This document shows, piece after piece, positions 44,486 to 53,860 of a stretch of 64,000 bases of DNA. Source of the stretch: Planotetraspora kaengkrachanensis (lineage in GTDB: Bacteria > Actinomycetota > Actinomycetes > Streptosporangiales > Streptosporangiaceae); NCBI RefSeq assembly GCF_016862895.1, contig NZ_BONV01000006.1, positions 226,157 through 290,156 of the forward strand, read 5' to 3'. Position 1 is the stretch's first letter, and each line of letters opens with the position of its first letter. Position numbers and translations under genes: made by a program. The notes beneath the pieces were generated by a model. That model saw nothing but the letters and a program-made list of their open reading frames with translations. It was not told the origin of the DNA and searched no databases.

Positions 44486-45361
44486 TCAGGGGATCAGGGG
44501 CGGATACGCGGGGTCGAGCAGACCCCGCTCCGCGAGCGCGCCGTACAGCGGCGTGGTCTCCGGGAAGTGGCCCCAGCCGTGGTCGCCGGACCCGTCGCCG
44601 ACGTGTCCGAGGAGCTGGCGCTGGATCGGGTTGAGCGTCTCGAACCACGGCTGCCGCGGCAGGTCGGCCACCTCGTCCCGGATGGTGATCCAGCGGTAGG
44701 TGTAGCCGAAGAAGGCGACGACGCGGGTGAAGTCCGAGTAGTTGTCCGACCGCGCGTGCCACAGCCTGCGGTCGAACAGCAACACGTCTCCGGGGTTGAC
44801 CGTGAGCTCGACCGCTCCCTCGGGCCGCGGGTGCGCCATGTCGCGCCGGGGCGGACCGGGCAGCCAGTTGGTCTTGTGGCTGCCGGGGATGACGGTCAGG
44901 TTGCCCCTGCCGGGGCGGGAGACGTCGGAAAGCCAGTAGGCCAGCTTCACCGACAGCCTCGGCCGGGGATCCACCTCGATCTCCCGGTTCTGCCTGCCGC
45001 CGTCCTGGTGCCACTCCCACCGGAACGGCCGCGGCTTGCGCAACATCGGGTGGACGTCGAAATGCGAGTGATAGACGTGCACGTTCCAGCCGAGGAGGGA
45101 CCACACATAGGGGAAGACAGCCGGATGGTCTGCGAGTCCGGCCAGTTCGGGGCAGTAGGTGGCGGCGCTCAACTGATGCAGCGCGACCCCGTCGGCGCCT
45201 TCCGGCGAGTTCATGTACACGCGCTGGACGGCGCCGTGGTAATGATCGACTTCCTCAGAGCTGAGCGCACCGGGAATGACCAGAAAGCCGTCCTGTTCGA
45301 ACTGCTCCCGCTCGGCGGCGGTCATGGGCGTCCAGGTGTCGATCACGGAGAACTGGGTCAT
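44486..45361 (-). CDS. Phytanoyl-CoA dioxygenase (PhyH) family protein
   Basis: Fe(II)/2-oxoglutarate dioxygenase, 291 residues. FEQDGFLVIPGALSSEEVDH start, His-x-Asp iron ligands in WEWHQDGGRQ, distal His in FDRRLWHARSDN, and the 2-oxoglutarate Arg near DFTRVVAFF. Hydroxylates a small-molecule substrate that is not identifiable. ATG 45361 opens MTQFSVIDTW; GTG 45367 is in frame. Diverges from the cyclase gene. Confidence 0.86.
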   Translation of the reverse strand: MTQFSVIDTWTPMTAAEREQFEQDGFLVIPGALSSEEVDHYHGAVQRVYMNSPEGADGVALHQLSAATYCPELAGLADHPAVFPYVWSLLGWNVHVYHSHFDVHPMLRKPRPFRWEWHQDGGRQNREIEVDPRPRLSVKLAYWLSDVSRPGRGNLTVIPGSHKTNWLPGPPRRDMAHPRPEGAVELTVNPGDVLLFDRRLWHARSDNYSDFTRVVAFFGYTYRWITIRDEVADLPRQPWFETLNPIQRQLLGHVGDGSGDHGWGHFPETTPLYGALAERGLLDPAYPPLIP

Positions 45362-45472
45362 GGTCACGCTCTTTCGGTGGTCCCTCGATGAACAACTGGA
45401 ACCCGCGGGCTTCGACAGGCCTGTGGGCCGGCCGAAGCCGTGCACGGGTCACCCTCTATTCGCCGAAGTCCT

Positions 45473-45505
45473 GTTTCGGGTTCGCAGTAAGAAGTGGACC
45501 GAAAC
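45473..45505. promoter_or_regulatory. GTTTCGG-N19-CCGAAAC inverted repeat
   Basis: Perfect 7-bp arms in the divergent region between the PhyH and cyclase genes. The arms resemble the LacI box halves of the neighbouring island. Confidence 0.35.
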
Positions 45506-45593
45506 GCCCAAAAGTTACAAACGACTTGTCCGGGGGTTCTGCCGGCCGGGCAGCGGGCGACACGTTCGTGCTCCCGTGGTAGGTCTGACCCCC

Positions 45594-46508
45594 ATGACCG
45601 AATACCGCGCCTCCTTCGACGCCACCGTCACCTTCGGCAACGGCGGCGACCTGACCGTGCACGGCTTCCGGGTGGACGTGCCCGGCCCGGACGTCGGAGA
45701 CGGCGAGATCGCCGCCCTGTTCGTCGCCTCGCTCGGCCTGTTGATGAGCGACGCGGTCGAGCTCCGCGATGTCGAGATCTTCGCCGAGCCGCACAAGGGG
45801 ACCAGGGGAGGCCCGTCGGATCACCGGGCCGGTCCGGACGGTGCGTCCGGCAGGTTCGTCGAGCTCGGCCATGTCGTCCGCGCCGGAATGGTGACCTATC
45901 CCGGCCTTCCCGCGCCGGAGATCGACGCCCATCTGACCCGGGAGGCTTCACGTGAGCTCTACGCTCCCGGCACCGAGTTCGCCATCGGCAGGCTCACCCT
46001 GGTGGGGAACACGGGGACCTACCTCGACGCGCCGCACCACCGCTACGCGGACGGCGCGGACCTCGCGTCGATCCCGCTGGAGGCGACCGTGGACCTGCCC
46101 GCGGTGGTCGTCAGGATGACGGGGGACCGTCGGGCGGGCATCGGCGTGGGGGCGCTGGCAGGCCTGGACGTCCGCGGCGCGGCCGTGCTTCTGCACACCG
46201 GTGACGACGCCAGGTTCGGCACGCCGGGCTACGCGGAGGACCGGCACTTCCTCACGCGAGAGGGCGCCGCCCACCTGGTCGAGCGGGGCGCGGCGCTGGT
46301 CGGGATCGACGCGCTCAACATCGACGACACCGCCGACCTCGAACGGCCCGCCCACACGCTGCTGCTCGCGGCGGGCGTTCCCGTCGTCGAGCACCTGACC
46401 GGTCTCGATCAGCTCCCGCCGACGGGCGCCAGGTTCACCGCGGTGCCGCTGCGCGTCGAGGGCTTCGGGACGATCCCCGTCCGCGCCTTCGCGCGTCTCC
46501 CGCGGTGA
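45594..46508 (+). CDS. Cyclase-family protein with fused N-terminal domain
   Basis: Two-part protein of 304 residues. Residues 1-70 (VTFGNGGDLTVHGFRVDVP and AALFVASLGLLMSDAVELRD) form a small domain; about 80-300 is the cyclase/kynurenine formamidase-like fold. The metal motif reads GNTGTYLDAPHHRYADG: the usual HxGTHxDxPxH loses its first His and has Tyr for the second. A later segment, ALVGIDALNIDD, is normal. Substrate unknown. ATG 45594 is the chosen start. Confidence 0.78.
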   Translation: MTEYRASFDATVTFGNGGDLTVHGFRVDVPGPDVGDGEIAALFVASLGLLMSDAVELRDVEIFAEPHKGTRGGPSDHRAGPDGASGRFVELGHVVRAGMVTYPGLPAPEIDAHLTREASRELYAPGTEFAIGRLTLVGNTGTYLDAPHHRYADGADLASIPLEATVDLPAVVVRMTGDRRAGIGVGALAGLDVRGAAVLLHTGDDARFGTPGYAEDRHFLTREGAAHLVERGAALVGIDALNIDDTADLERPAHTLLLAAGVPVVEHLTGLDQLPPTGARFTAVPLRVEGFGTIPVRAFARLPR

Positions 46509-46522
46509 ACGTCCCCCCGTCT

Positions 46523-47389
46523 CTACGCGCCGGCCAGTTCCTTCAGCACGTCGCGCGGAGCGGGGCGCCAGCCGAGCTCCTCGCGGGCCCGTGCGGAGGT
46601 GAACCGCTGGTCAAGGGCGAAGGCGTCGGCGATGGGGCCCATCTCGTCCCGAGCCTGCGCGAGCGTGATCGAGGCGACCTTCCCTGGACAACCGATCGCC
46701 TCGCTGACGGCCTGGGCCACCTCCAGCACGCTGGGGGCCTCCGCGCCGACTCCGTTGTACCTCGCGCCCGGCTCGGCGCCGAGCGCGCGCACGTACAGCT
46801 CGGCGATGTCGTCGACGTGCACGAGGGCCCACCGCTTGGCGCCGTCCCCGATGTAACGGACCTCGCCCCTTTCCTTCGCAGGCCGGACGAAGAAGTCCTC
46901 GATCAGCCCGCGACCGCCGCCGTACACGATGCCCGGCATCACGAGCACCGGCCGGCCGCCGAGGTCCGCCCGGGCGAGGACCTGCTTCTCGTTGGCCGAC
47001 CGCCAGGCGACGATCGAGGGCGGCGCCGGCGGGGCGTCCTCTTCCGCCGGGCCCTGGGTGTCTCCGTAGACCCAGACCCCTCCGGTGTGCACGTACGGCC
47101 GGTCGCCTGCGCCGTCCTGCATCGCCGTGGCCGCCGCAAGATCGACCTCGACGACGTCGCCACCCACATGCTGGGCGAGGTGGATGACGCCGCCGGCGCC
47201 GGCCGCCGCGTCCCGCAGCACGTCCAGATCGGCCAGGCCGCCGGGGACCACTTCCGCGCCGAGCGCGCCCACGGTGCGCGCCGCGGCCTCGCTGCGGGCC
47301 AGCGCCGCTACGGTGTGGCCGTGCGCGATCAGGGCGCGGATGGTGGCCTGGCCGATGTAGCCGGAGGCCCCGGTCACGAAGACCTTCAT
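46523..47389 (-). CDS. NAD-dependent epimerase/dehydratase family protein
   Basis: A 288-residue extended SDR with MKVFVTGASGYIGQATIRAL, PYVHTGGVWVYGDTQGPAEE, a GIVYGGGRG segment and C-terminal RAREELGWRPAPRDV. The catalytic Tyr/Lys is not in an obvious YxxxK (WRSANEKQVL), so the active site may be atypical. AAGGAG lies 6 nt before the ATG. It diverges from the LysR gene, its probable regulator. Confidence 0.83.
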   Translation of the reverse strand: MKVFVTGASGYIGQATIRALIAHGHTVAALARSEAAARTVGALGAEVVPGGLADLDVLRDAAAGAGGVIHLAQHVGGDVVEVDLAAATAMQDGAGDRPYVHTGGVWVYGDTQGPAEEDAPPAPPSIVAWRSANEKQVLARADLGGRPVLVMPGIVYGGGRGLIEDFFVRPAKERGEVRYIGDGAKRWALVHVDDIAELYVRALGAEPGARYNGVGAEAPSVLEVAQAVSEAIGCPGKVASITLAQARDEMGPIADAFALDQRFTSARAREELGWRPAPRDVLKELAGA

Positions 47390-47544
47390 GTCCTGCTCCT
47401 TCAGATGATGCCCAGAAGATGATCGGCGGGCCGGCCGGACCCCCGCCGCGGACGCGTCCGCCGACGCGTTCCACGAGGTCAACTCTGGTCCCGGAGGGAG
47501 AGGCCGTCCAAGACCTCTTTTCCATCACGCAATACCCTGAAGGT

Positions 47545-48414
47545 ATGACCCATGCGGACGTCGACCTTCGGAAGCTGCGCTACTTCGTGGCGGTGGCGGA
47601 GGAGCTGAACTTCGGAAGGGCCGCGCAACGGCTGCACATCGCCCAGCCCGTCCTGTCGCGGCAGATCCAGGCGCTCGAGAGAGAGCTGGACGCGCAGTTG
47701 TTCGTCCGCGACAAGCGTCGCACGAGGCTGACGCCGGCGGGGGAGCAGTTGGTCGCCGACGCCGAACTGGTGCTGGCCGGAGCGGAGGCGCTGCGCCGCC
47801 GGGTCGCCCAGGCCGCCAGTGCCGCGGGCACCTTCACGGTCGGCTTCATGCCGGGCCTCACCGTCACGGGGCCGGTCAGGGCGTTCGGGGACGCGCATCC
47901 CGGGCTCACGGTCGAGGTGCTGCGCACCAGCTGGAACGACCAGGTGAGCGTGTTGCACGACGGCCGGGCTGACGTCGGCTACGTGCGGCTGCCGATCGAC
48001 GCCGCCGGGCTCGAGGTGCGCCCCCTCTTCAGCGAACGGCGGATGGCCGTCGTCGGCACCGGGCATCGGCTCGCCGGCCGTACATCGGTGAACATCGCCG
48101 ATCTCGCCGACGAGCACCTGCTGCAACATCCCGACACGGTGCCCGAGTGGGGCCAGGTGGCCAGGGAGACACGCGGACGCCGGGAGACACCGCCTCCGGA
48201 GATGCGCAGCGTGGAGGAGAAGCTCGAGCACGTCGCCGCGGGGCGCGGCATCAGCATCCTGCCGGAGTCGACCGCGACCTACTACCAGCGGCCCGACGTG
48301 GCCTACGTGCCGATCGCCGACATCCCGCCGGGTCAGGTGGCGCTCGCCTGGGTGGCGGCCCGTCGCGACCCGCTCATCGCCGGGTTCGCCGCCCTGGCCG
48401 TCACGATGCGCTGA
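47545..48414 (+). CDS. LysR-family transcriptional regulator
   Basis: A 289-residue LysR protein. HTH is LRKLRYFVAVAEELNFGRAA and QRLHIAQPVLSRQIQALERE. Effector domain follows (TFTVGFMPGLTVTGPV; GRADVGYVRLPIDAAGL; GRGISILPESTATYYQRP). Divergent from the epimerase with a 155-bp gap, the usual position for control of it. ATG 47545. Confidence 0.9.
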   Translation: MTHADVDLRKLRYFVAVAEELNFGRAAQRLHIAQPVLSRQIQALERELDAQLFVRDKRRTRLTPAGEQLVADAELVLAGAEALRRRVAQAASAAGTFTVGFMPGLTVTGPVRAFGDAHPGLTVEVLRTSWNDQVSVLHDGRADVGYVRLPIDAAGLEVRPLFSERRMAVVGTGHRLAGRTSVNIADLADEHLLQHPDTVPEWGQVARETRGRRETPPPEMRSVEEKLEHVAAGRGISILPESTATYYQRPDVAYVPIADIPPGQVALAWVAARRDPLIAGFAALAVTMR

Positions 48415-48728
48415 CCGTCAGTCGCGCGTGCGTGTGCCGACGGGCGTCGCGTCATGCGAACGCCGCAGACGCCCACGCGACGCGTACGAAGCCGTCGTAG
48501 GTGATCTCCTCGCTGCTGCGGACCATCGTCACCTGGAGCCGAACGCGGCTGCCCCCGGAGACCGGCACCTTGATCTGCTGCGGGTTCTGGTAGGTCCGGC
48601 ATGGCGAGCCAGGAAGGCCAAGGGGCGTCCGAGCAGGGGATCGGCCGCCAGGCAGGGGAGGCTGCCGCCCCAGCTCAGGCGGCCATCTGAGGCGTAGAAA
48701 TGTCAGTGGCGACAGGCAGGATGAATCC
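48415..48728. other. 314-bp region between LysR and ligase genes
   Basis: No intact gene. The minus strand from about 48452 encodes a C-terminal-looking fragment (see the pseudogene). The ligase has an RBS-like AGGATGAATCC at its start. Confidence 0.4.
48452..48600 (-). pseudogene. Possible C-terminal gene fragment
   Basis: The complement encodes NPQQIKVPVSGGSRVRLQVT and MVRSSEEITYDGFVRVAWAS, a beta-strand-like ending that looks like real protein, but no start or N-terminal part is present. Family not recognised. May be a remnant or chance. Confidence 0.25.
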
Positions 48729-50813
48729 ATGACCGACGCGCCCCCCATCGCCACCCTGGCCGACGCCACGGCCTACGCCGAAGCCGTCCAGATCGCCGTC
48801 GACTCGTCAGCGGCCTATTACGCCGACGGCACCTCCACGCTCGACGACGACGCCTACGACCGGCTGGTCCGCGGCATCCAGGCCTACGAAGAGGCGCACC
48901 CCGAGTCGGTGCTTCCCTCGTCACCGACCGGCAAGGTGGCCGGCGGGGCCGTGGTGGGCGACGTGCCGCACACCGTGCCCATGCTCAGCCTGGACAACGT
49001 GTTCGGCGCCGAGCAGCTCACCGACTGGGCGGCCGGGCTGGAGCGCAGGCTCGGCAGGCCCGTCACGGTGTGGAGCGTAGAGCCCAAGCTCGACGGGCTG
49101 GCGATCTCCGCCCGCTACCGGCACGGCCGCCTGACGCAGTTGATCACACGGGGTGACGGCACGGCGGGCGAGGACGTCTCCCACGCCATGGGCACCATCG
49201 TCGGCCTGCCCGACCGGCTGGCCGAGCCGGTCACGGTGGAGCTGCGCGGCGAGGTGATGATGACGGCCTTCCAGTTCGAGCAGGCGTGTGCCAAGCGGCA
49301 GGCGCACGACGGCACCACGTTCGCCAACCCGCGCAGCGCAGCCGCGGGCACGTTGCGGGCACAGGACCGTCCGTACGTGTGCGAGCTGACCTTCATCGGC
49401 TACGGCGTCCTGCCGCCGCCTGACGACGACTCCGACCTCGCCGTTGGCCTGCGCGAGCTGCCGCACAGCCAGATCATGGACTGGGTGGCCGCGCAGGGTG
49501 TGCAGACCACGGCCGCAACGCCTGTAGCCGGCATCGTGGCCGAGACGCTGGAGCGCGTGCAGGAGCGCGTCAGGGAAATCGCCGCGATCCGTGCCGAGCT
49601 GCCGTTCGGCATCGACGGCATCGTGATCAAGTGCGATCTGGCCGCTGATCAGGCACAGGCGGGGTTCAGCTCTCGTGCGCCCCGGTGGGCCGTGGCATTC
49701 AAGCTGCCGCCGGTCGAGAAGATCACTCGCTTGCTCGCCGTGGAGTGGAACACCGGCCGCACCGGTGTCATCGCCCCGCGCGCGGTGCTGGAGCCGGTCG
49801 AGCTGGACGGCAGCATCGTCACCTACGCCACCTTGCACAACGTCGCCGACATCACCCGGCGCGGCCTGATGCTGGGCGACAGGGTGACCGTCTACAAGGC
49901 GGGCGACGTCATCCCGCGGGTGGAGTCGCCCGTGGTGCACATGCGCACCGGCGACGAGCGGCCGATCGCGATCCCGGCGGTCTGCCCGTCCTGCGGCGAT
50001 GCCATCGATACCAGCCAGGAGCGATGGCGGTGTGTGCGCGGCCGTGGGTGCCGGGCGATCGCCTCGATCACGTACGCCGTCAGCCGCGACCAGCTCGACA
50101 TCGAGGGCCTGGCGGAGAACCGCATCCAGCAACTGCTGGACACGGGGCTGATCGCCGACTTCGCCGACCTGTTCTTCCTGACCCGCGAGCAACTGCTCGG
50201 GCTGGAGCGGATGGGGGAGACCAGCACAGACAACCTGCTGGCGGCGCTCGAGCGAGCCAAGGGCCAGTCGCTGAGCAGGGTGTTCTGCGCGCTGGGCGTG
50301 CGTGGCACCGGCCGTTCCATGAGCCGCCGCATCGCCCGGCACTTCGCCACGATGGACGCCATCCGCGCCGCCGACGCCGAGGCGATCCAGCAGGTGGAGG
50401 GCATCGGCCCGGAGAAGGCACCGGTCGTGGTGGCCGAGCTGATCGAGGTCGCGCCGCTGATCGACAAGCTGGTCATGGCGGGGGTGAACATGACGGAGCC
50501 GGGGGTCGCGCCCCCCGCACCGGACGACCAGGCCGCCGTCGCGGACACCGGCACTCACCTGCCTCTCACAGGCATGTCCATCGTGGTCACCGGTGCGATG
50601 ACCGGGAAGCTGGCGGCGTTGTCGCGTAACGAGATGAACGAGCTCATCGAGCGAGCCGGCGGCCGCGCCTCCTCCAGCGTCTCGGCCAAGACCAGTCTGC
50701 TGGTGGCGGGGGAGAACGCGGGCTCCAAGCGGGCCAAGGCCGAAACGCTCGGCGTGCCGATCGTCACCTCCGACGACTTCGCCGCCCAGGTGGCCGCCTT
50801 CCTGGCTGAGTGA
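48729..50813 (+). CDS. ligA: NAD-dependent DNA ligase
   Basis: LigA-type ligase, 694 residues. Domain Ia ([20 protein letters not shown]), adenylation Lys120 in [10 protein letters not shown], nucleotide motifs ([36 protein letters not shown]), OB fold, four-Cys zinc finger ([10 protein letters not shown] ... WRCVRGRGC), HhH repeats and a C-terminal BRCT ([20 protein letters not shown]). Seals nicked DNA using NAD+. Its isolated setting beside HIT and NACHT genes suggests it may be a second copy; another ligA elsewhere would prove this. Confidence 0.92.
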   Translation: MTDAPPIATLADATAYAEAVQIAVDSSAAYYADGTSTLDDDAYDRLVRGIQAYEEAHPESVLPSSPTGKVAGGAVVGDVPHTVPMLSLDNVFGAEQLTDWAAGLERRLGRPVTVWSVEPKLDGLAISARYRHGRLTQLITRGDGTAGEDVSHAMGTIVGLPDRLAEPVTVELRGEVMMTAFQFEQACAKRQAHDGTTFANPRSAAAGTLRAQDRPYVCELTFIGYGVLPPPDDDSDLAVGLRELPHSQIMDWVAAQGVQTTAATPVAGIVAETLERVQERVREIAAIRAELPFGIDGIVIKCDLAADQAQAGFSSRAPRWAVAFKLPPVEKITRLLAVEWNTGRTGVIAPRAVLEPVELDGSIVTYATLHNVADITRRGLMLGDRVTVYKAGDVIPRVESPVVHMRTGDERPIAIPAVCPSCGDAIDTSQERWRCVRGRGCRAIASITYAVSRDQLDIEGLAENRIQQLLDTGLIADFADLFFLTREQLLGLERMGETSTDNLLAALERAKGQSLSRVFCALGVRGTGRSMSRRIARHFATMDAIRAADAEAIQQVEGIGPEKAPVVVAELIEVAPLIDKLVMAGVNMTEPGVAPPAPDDQAAVADTGTHLPLTGMSIVVTGAMTGKLAALSRNEMNELIERAGGRASSSVSAKTSLLVAGENAGSKRAKAETLGVPIVTSDDFAAQVAAFLAE

Positions 50814-50977
50814 GTGTTTGAGAAGATCGTTTGCGGCTAGGTTCAGGCGCAGATGTAGCGTGCTTGGTGTTGGGCGGTTTTCTCGGGTGAGGCGGCGGGC
50901 CATGCCGGCGACGGCGGCGAGAGGGCGGTCGCGTGGCCGGCGGCCTGGCGTGATGCGCCGACCAGCCCGTCCGTCGT

Positions 50978-51481
50978 TCACTCCAGGTGTGCGCGGATGC
51001 GATCGGCCACCTCGGCGGCCTCTTCGGGTGTCTGCGTGACGACTCCGTTCTCGGTCATCAGCGCGTAGTGCTGCTGCCTGCCGTACGGGACGCCCGGGGG
51101 CAGCGGCGCGACGTGCCAGTGCAGGTGGGCGTTGCCCTGACGGCTGCCGAGCGACAGCAGGTAGGTGCGCTCGGTGGGGACGCTCGCCTCGACCGCGAGG
51201 GCGACGCGGCGGACGAGCGCCATCAACGAGAGGTAGTCCCCCTCGTCGAGATCACGGACGGCGTGCTCGATGTGCGCCTTGGGCGCGACCAGCGTCCTGC
51301 CCACCATCGTGGGATGGCGGTCGAGGAAGGCGATGTGCCGCTCGTCTTCGAAGACCACCTCGTGCCGGTAACCGGGGTCGCCGCCCACGAGGGAGCAGAC
51401 GAAGCACGGGCCCTGGCGGGCGCGCAGCTCGTAGCCGGTCACGTCGAACGGCGCTCGCCGATCAGAAACCGAATCGTTCAT
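50978..51481 (-). CDS. HIT family hydrolase
   Basis: A 167-residue histidine-triad protein with NAHLHWHVAPLPP (HxHxHxx), ARQGPCFVCSLVGGDP (zinc-type Cys start region) and FLDRHPTMVGRTLVAPKAHI. Hydrolyses nucleotide phosphoramidates or AMP-linked substrates. The start overlaps the NACHT gene upstream by 20 bp, so they are one transcriptional unit. ATG 51481. Confidence 0.88.
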   Translation of the reverse strand: MNDSVSDRRAPFDVTGYELRARQGPCFVCSLVGGDPGYRHEVVFEDERHIAFLDRHPTMVGRTLVAPKAHIEHAVRDLDEGDYLSLMALVRRVALAVEASVPTERTYLLSLGSRQGNAHLHWHVAPLPPGVPYGRQQHYALMTENGVVTQTPEEAAEVADRIRAHLE

Positions 51482-53735
51482 GACCTTTCGACCTCCCGGG
51501 TGTCGTACGGCGGGCCGCGGCGTCCCCCTCCGGGGCGTACCGCTGGTGGAGCTGTGCGAGGCGATCCTGGAGCTTGGCATGGCGGAACTGGTAGACCGGG
51601 CCCGCCTGGCGGAGCAGGCCCGTCCGGTGGGCGTCCTCGAGGAAGCTCATCAGCCGCCGCGGCGTACGGCCGCGCAGGCGCAGCATCGACACGGCGACGA
51701 TGTAGATGGAGCTGGCGCCGGTGAAGCCGAAGGTGAGCGTGAAGACCACGCCGCCCGCGATCCCGAAGGCGACCCCGGCCTCGACTCCCCGCAGCAGGCC
51801 GGAGAACCCGTTCACCAGCGTTCCGGCGATTCCGAAGGCGAGTCCGAGCGCCAGCCCGAAGGTCAGCGACCGTCCGTACACCAGTTGGAGGTCGCGCCGC
51901 AGCGTGATCAGCGGCGCCTGCGGGCGATCGCTCGTCAGCGGGGTCGTCACCCACCGGTTGAGCCCGAGCGTGAGACCCCCAACGGTGCCGACGACCAGGC
52001 CGAAGAGGACGAAGTCCCCGGCCGCCGAGCTGATCCCCGCGACGCGCCACAGCGCGAAGGCGGCGAGCATGCCCACGGGGAGCACGAGCACCAGCCCCAG
52101 CGCCAGCTGCCCGGCGAGCCGCTGGAGGTGGCCGCCAAGCCGCAGGTTCGCATAGGCCGGCTCGAGCGTGGAACCCTTCAGCCGCTCGAGGATGAACCCG
52201 CCGACCAGACCGCCCACCAGCCCGCCTACGGGTCCTCCCGCGAGGCCGAACAGGAGCGCGTCCCAGAGGCTGCCCTCGTGCGGGCTCCGCAGCGCCACGA
52301 TGACGTCGCTGGTCAGCCCGACCGTGAGTCCCACGGTGAGTCCCACGGTCACACCGCCGACCAGGATGCTCAAGCGCCTGGACACGGCGCGGTGCAGGTG
52401 CCACCAGCGGAAGTCCCGGGTGCCGGTCGCGGACATGTGGTGGGCGAGGAAGGACAACCAGCGCCTGGCGTCCTCGGGGCTCCACGCGCGGTGCGGCCGG
52501 AACGGATGGTCGTGGTCGTGGGGGTCGGCGGGGTCGTGCTCCGGCGGGGTCGCCGCGAAGGTGGCCTGTACGAGGTTGTCGAGAAGGTGGTCGGTGACGG
52601 AGGCCGCCGTCGGAAAGCGCGCGGGGTCGCACAACGGGGCGGGGTCCGTGTGGGTCTCGATGTAGACCTTGCACAACAACCACAGGGACAGCGGCGTGGA
52701 CAGGGCGCCGGAGACCGGCCCGTCCGGGTCGTTCTTGATGGTGGACAGCAGACCCGTCCACGCGGCCGCCTGACGGGGCGCCAGGCGGTTGCGGACGTAC
52801 GCGATCACGTCGGCGTTCTTGACGGGGCGCGGCTCGATGACGGCCCCGCCGGCGAGCATGTCGCCGCCGGGGAGGCTGACGGCGTCCAGGTACTCCGTCG
52901 TGCGGCAGGTGAGGATCACCGCCTCGGTGGTCGGAGCCGCGTTAAGGGCGGCGATCACCCGGGGCTGGATCCGCACGGGCAGTTCGTCGAGGCCGTCGAG
53001 GACCGGCAGGATGCGGCGGTGCGCGACGAGGCCGCGCGCGGCGTCCGGCCCGAAGTCGGGGGCCCGCAGCGCGGAATAGTTCTCCCGCAGCCGCCGGACG
53101 AGCCACCTGTGCACGGACTCGGCTTCGGGATCCCAGCCCGACATCGACAGCAGCACGGGGACGGGGTCGCCGGGCTGGGGATCCTCCAGGAGTTCCCTGA
53201 GCAGCAGGACGGCCAATGTGGTCTTGCCCATCCCCGGCTCGCCCAGGATCACCAGGCGCCGCCGCGCGAGCTTGCGGAAGCGGCCCGCCATCTCCGGCAT
53301 GCGGTCGGTGCGCCCGTCGAACCGCACCCGGCCGAGTCCGAACCACGATCGCAGGAACCTCGGCCGGTCGATCCGGTCGTCCTGGTCCATGACGTCGAGG
53401 CCGGAGATGCGCCAGCGGACCGGCAGCGGCGACGGCTCGTCGAGCTCCCGGATGAGGATCTCCTCACGCCACTGCGCGCGCACGAGGACCCGCAGCGCCT
53501 GTTCGGCCCGGTCGACCTGGTCGGGGGTGCTGGTCCTGCCCGGCCGCCGCTCCCGCCAGGTGCCGACCACCGGGGGGATGAGCGCCAGCACGCCGAGGGC
53601 GACACTGGCGAGTTGTGCCCAGTTGGCGGCCTTGTCCGACTCGGACAGCTCGGCCAGCGCGTAGCTGATGCCGAGGATGACGGCCACGACCGCGACCGGG
53701 ATCGCGACGCGTCGCCACCCGGGCAGGCCTCTCAT
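51462..53735 (-). CDS. Membrane NACHT-domain STAND NTPase
   Basis: About 757 residues. Two N-terminal membrane segments (about 10-30, 38-60), NACHT NTPase with GEPGMGKTTLA P-loop (165-172) and ILPVLDGLDELP Walker B (242-253), a helical segment with Arg finger region (VILTCRTTEY), then six or more Gly-rich membrane helices (about 440-690, repeats of VGLTVGLTVGLT and LFGLAGGPVGGLVGGLVGG), and a cytoplasmic tail with FRHAKLQDRLAQLHQRY. NACHT proteins sense and oligomerise; in bacteria many are antiphage. The tail motif suits STAND proteins. ATG 53735 is chosen; GTG 53741 is possible. Confidence 0.83.
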   Translation of the reverse strand: MRGLPGWRRVAIPVAVVAVILGISYALAELSESDKAANWAQLASVALGVLALIPPVVGTWRERRPGRTSTPDQVDRAEQALRVLVRAQWREEILIRELDEPSPLPVRWRISGLDVMDQDDRIDRPRFLRSWFGLGRVRFDGRTDRMPEMAGRFRKLARRRLVILGEPGMGKTTLAVLLLRELLEDPQPGDPVPVLLSMSGWDPEAESVHRWLVRRLRENYSALRAPDFGPDAARGLVAHRRILPVLDGLDELPVRIQPRVIAALNAAPTTEAVILTCRTTEYLDAVSLPGGDMLAGGAVIEPRPVKNADVIAYVRNRLAPRQAAAWTGLLSTIKNDPDGPVSGALSTPLSLWLLCKVYIETHTDPAPLCDPARFPTAASVTDHLLDNLVQATFAATPPEHDPADPHDHDHPFRPHRAWSPEDARRWLSFLAHHMSATGTRDFRWWHLHRAVSRRLSILVGGVTVGLTVGLTVGLTSDVIVALRSPHEGSLWDALLFGLAGGPVGGLVGGLVGGFILERLKGSTLEPAYANLRLGGHLQRLAGQLALGLVLVLPVGMLAAFALWRVAGISSAAGDFVLFGLVVGTVGGLTLGLNRWVTTPLTSDRPQAPLITLRRDLQLVYGRSLTFGLALGLAFGIAGTLVNGFSGLLRGVEAGVAFGIAGGVVFTLTFGFTGASSIYIVAVSMLRLRGRTPRRLMSFLEDAHRTGLLRQAGPVYQFRHAKLQDRLAQLHQRYAPEGDAAARRTTPGRSKGHERFGF

Positions 53736-53860
53736 TCCCACATGGTGACAGCGATGATGATGGACGACGGAATTTGGCCGCATTAGGACAGCGAACCTGT
53801 TGCCGGATCAAGTGCTCGATCCACGCAAGACCGGCAGCGCGTCGTCCTGGCCGGTCGGCG

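Noticed and set aside
50820..50980. Minus-strand fragment reading RLTRENRPTPSTLHLRLNLA, possibly insertion-derived
   Set aside because: Too short, with no recognisable transposase motif and no repeats, so no element is called.
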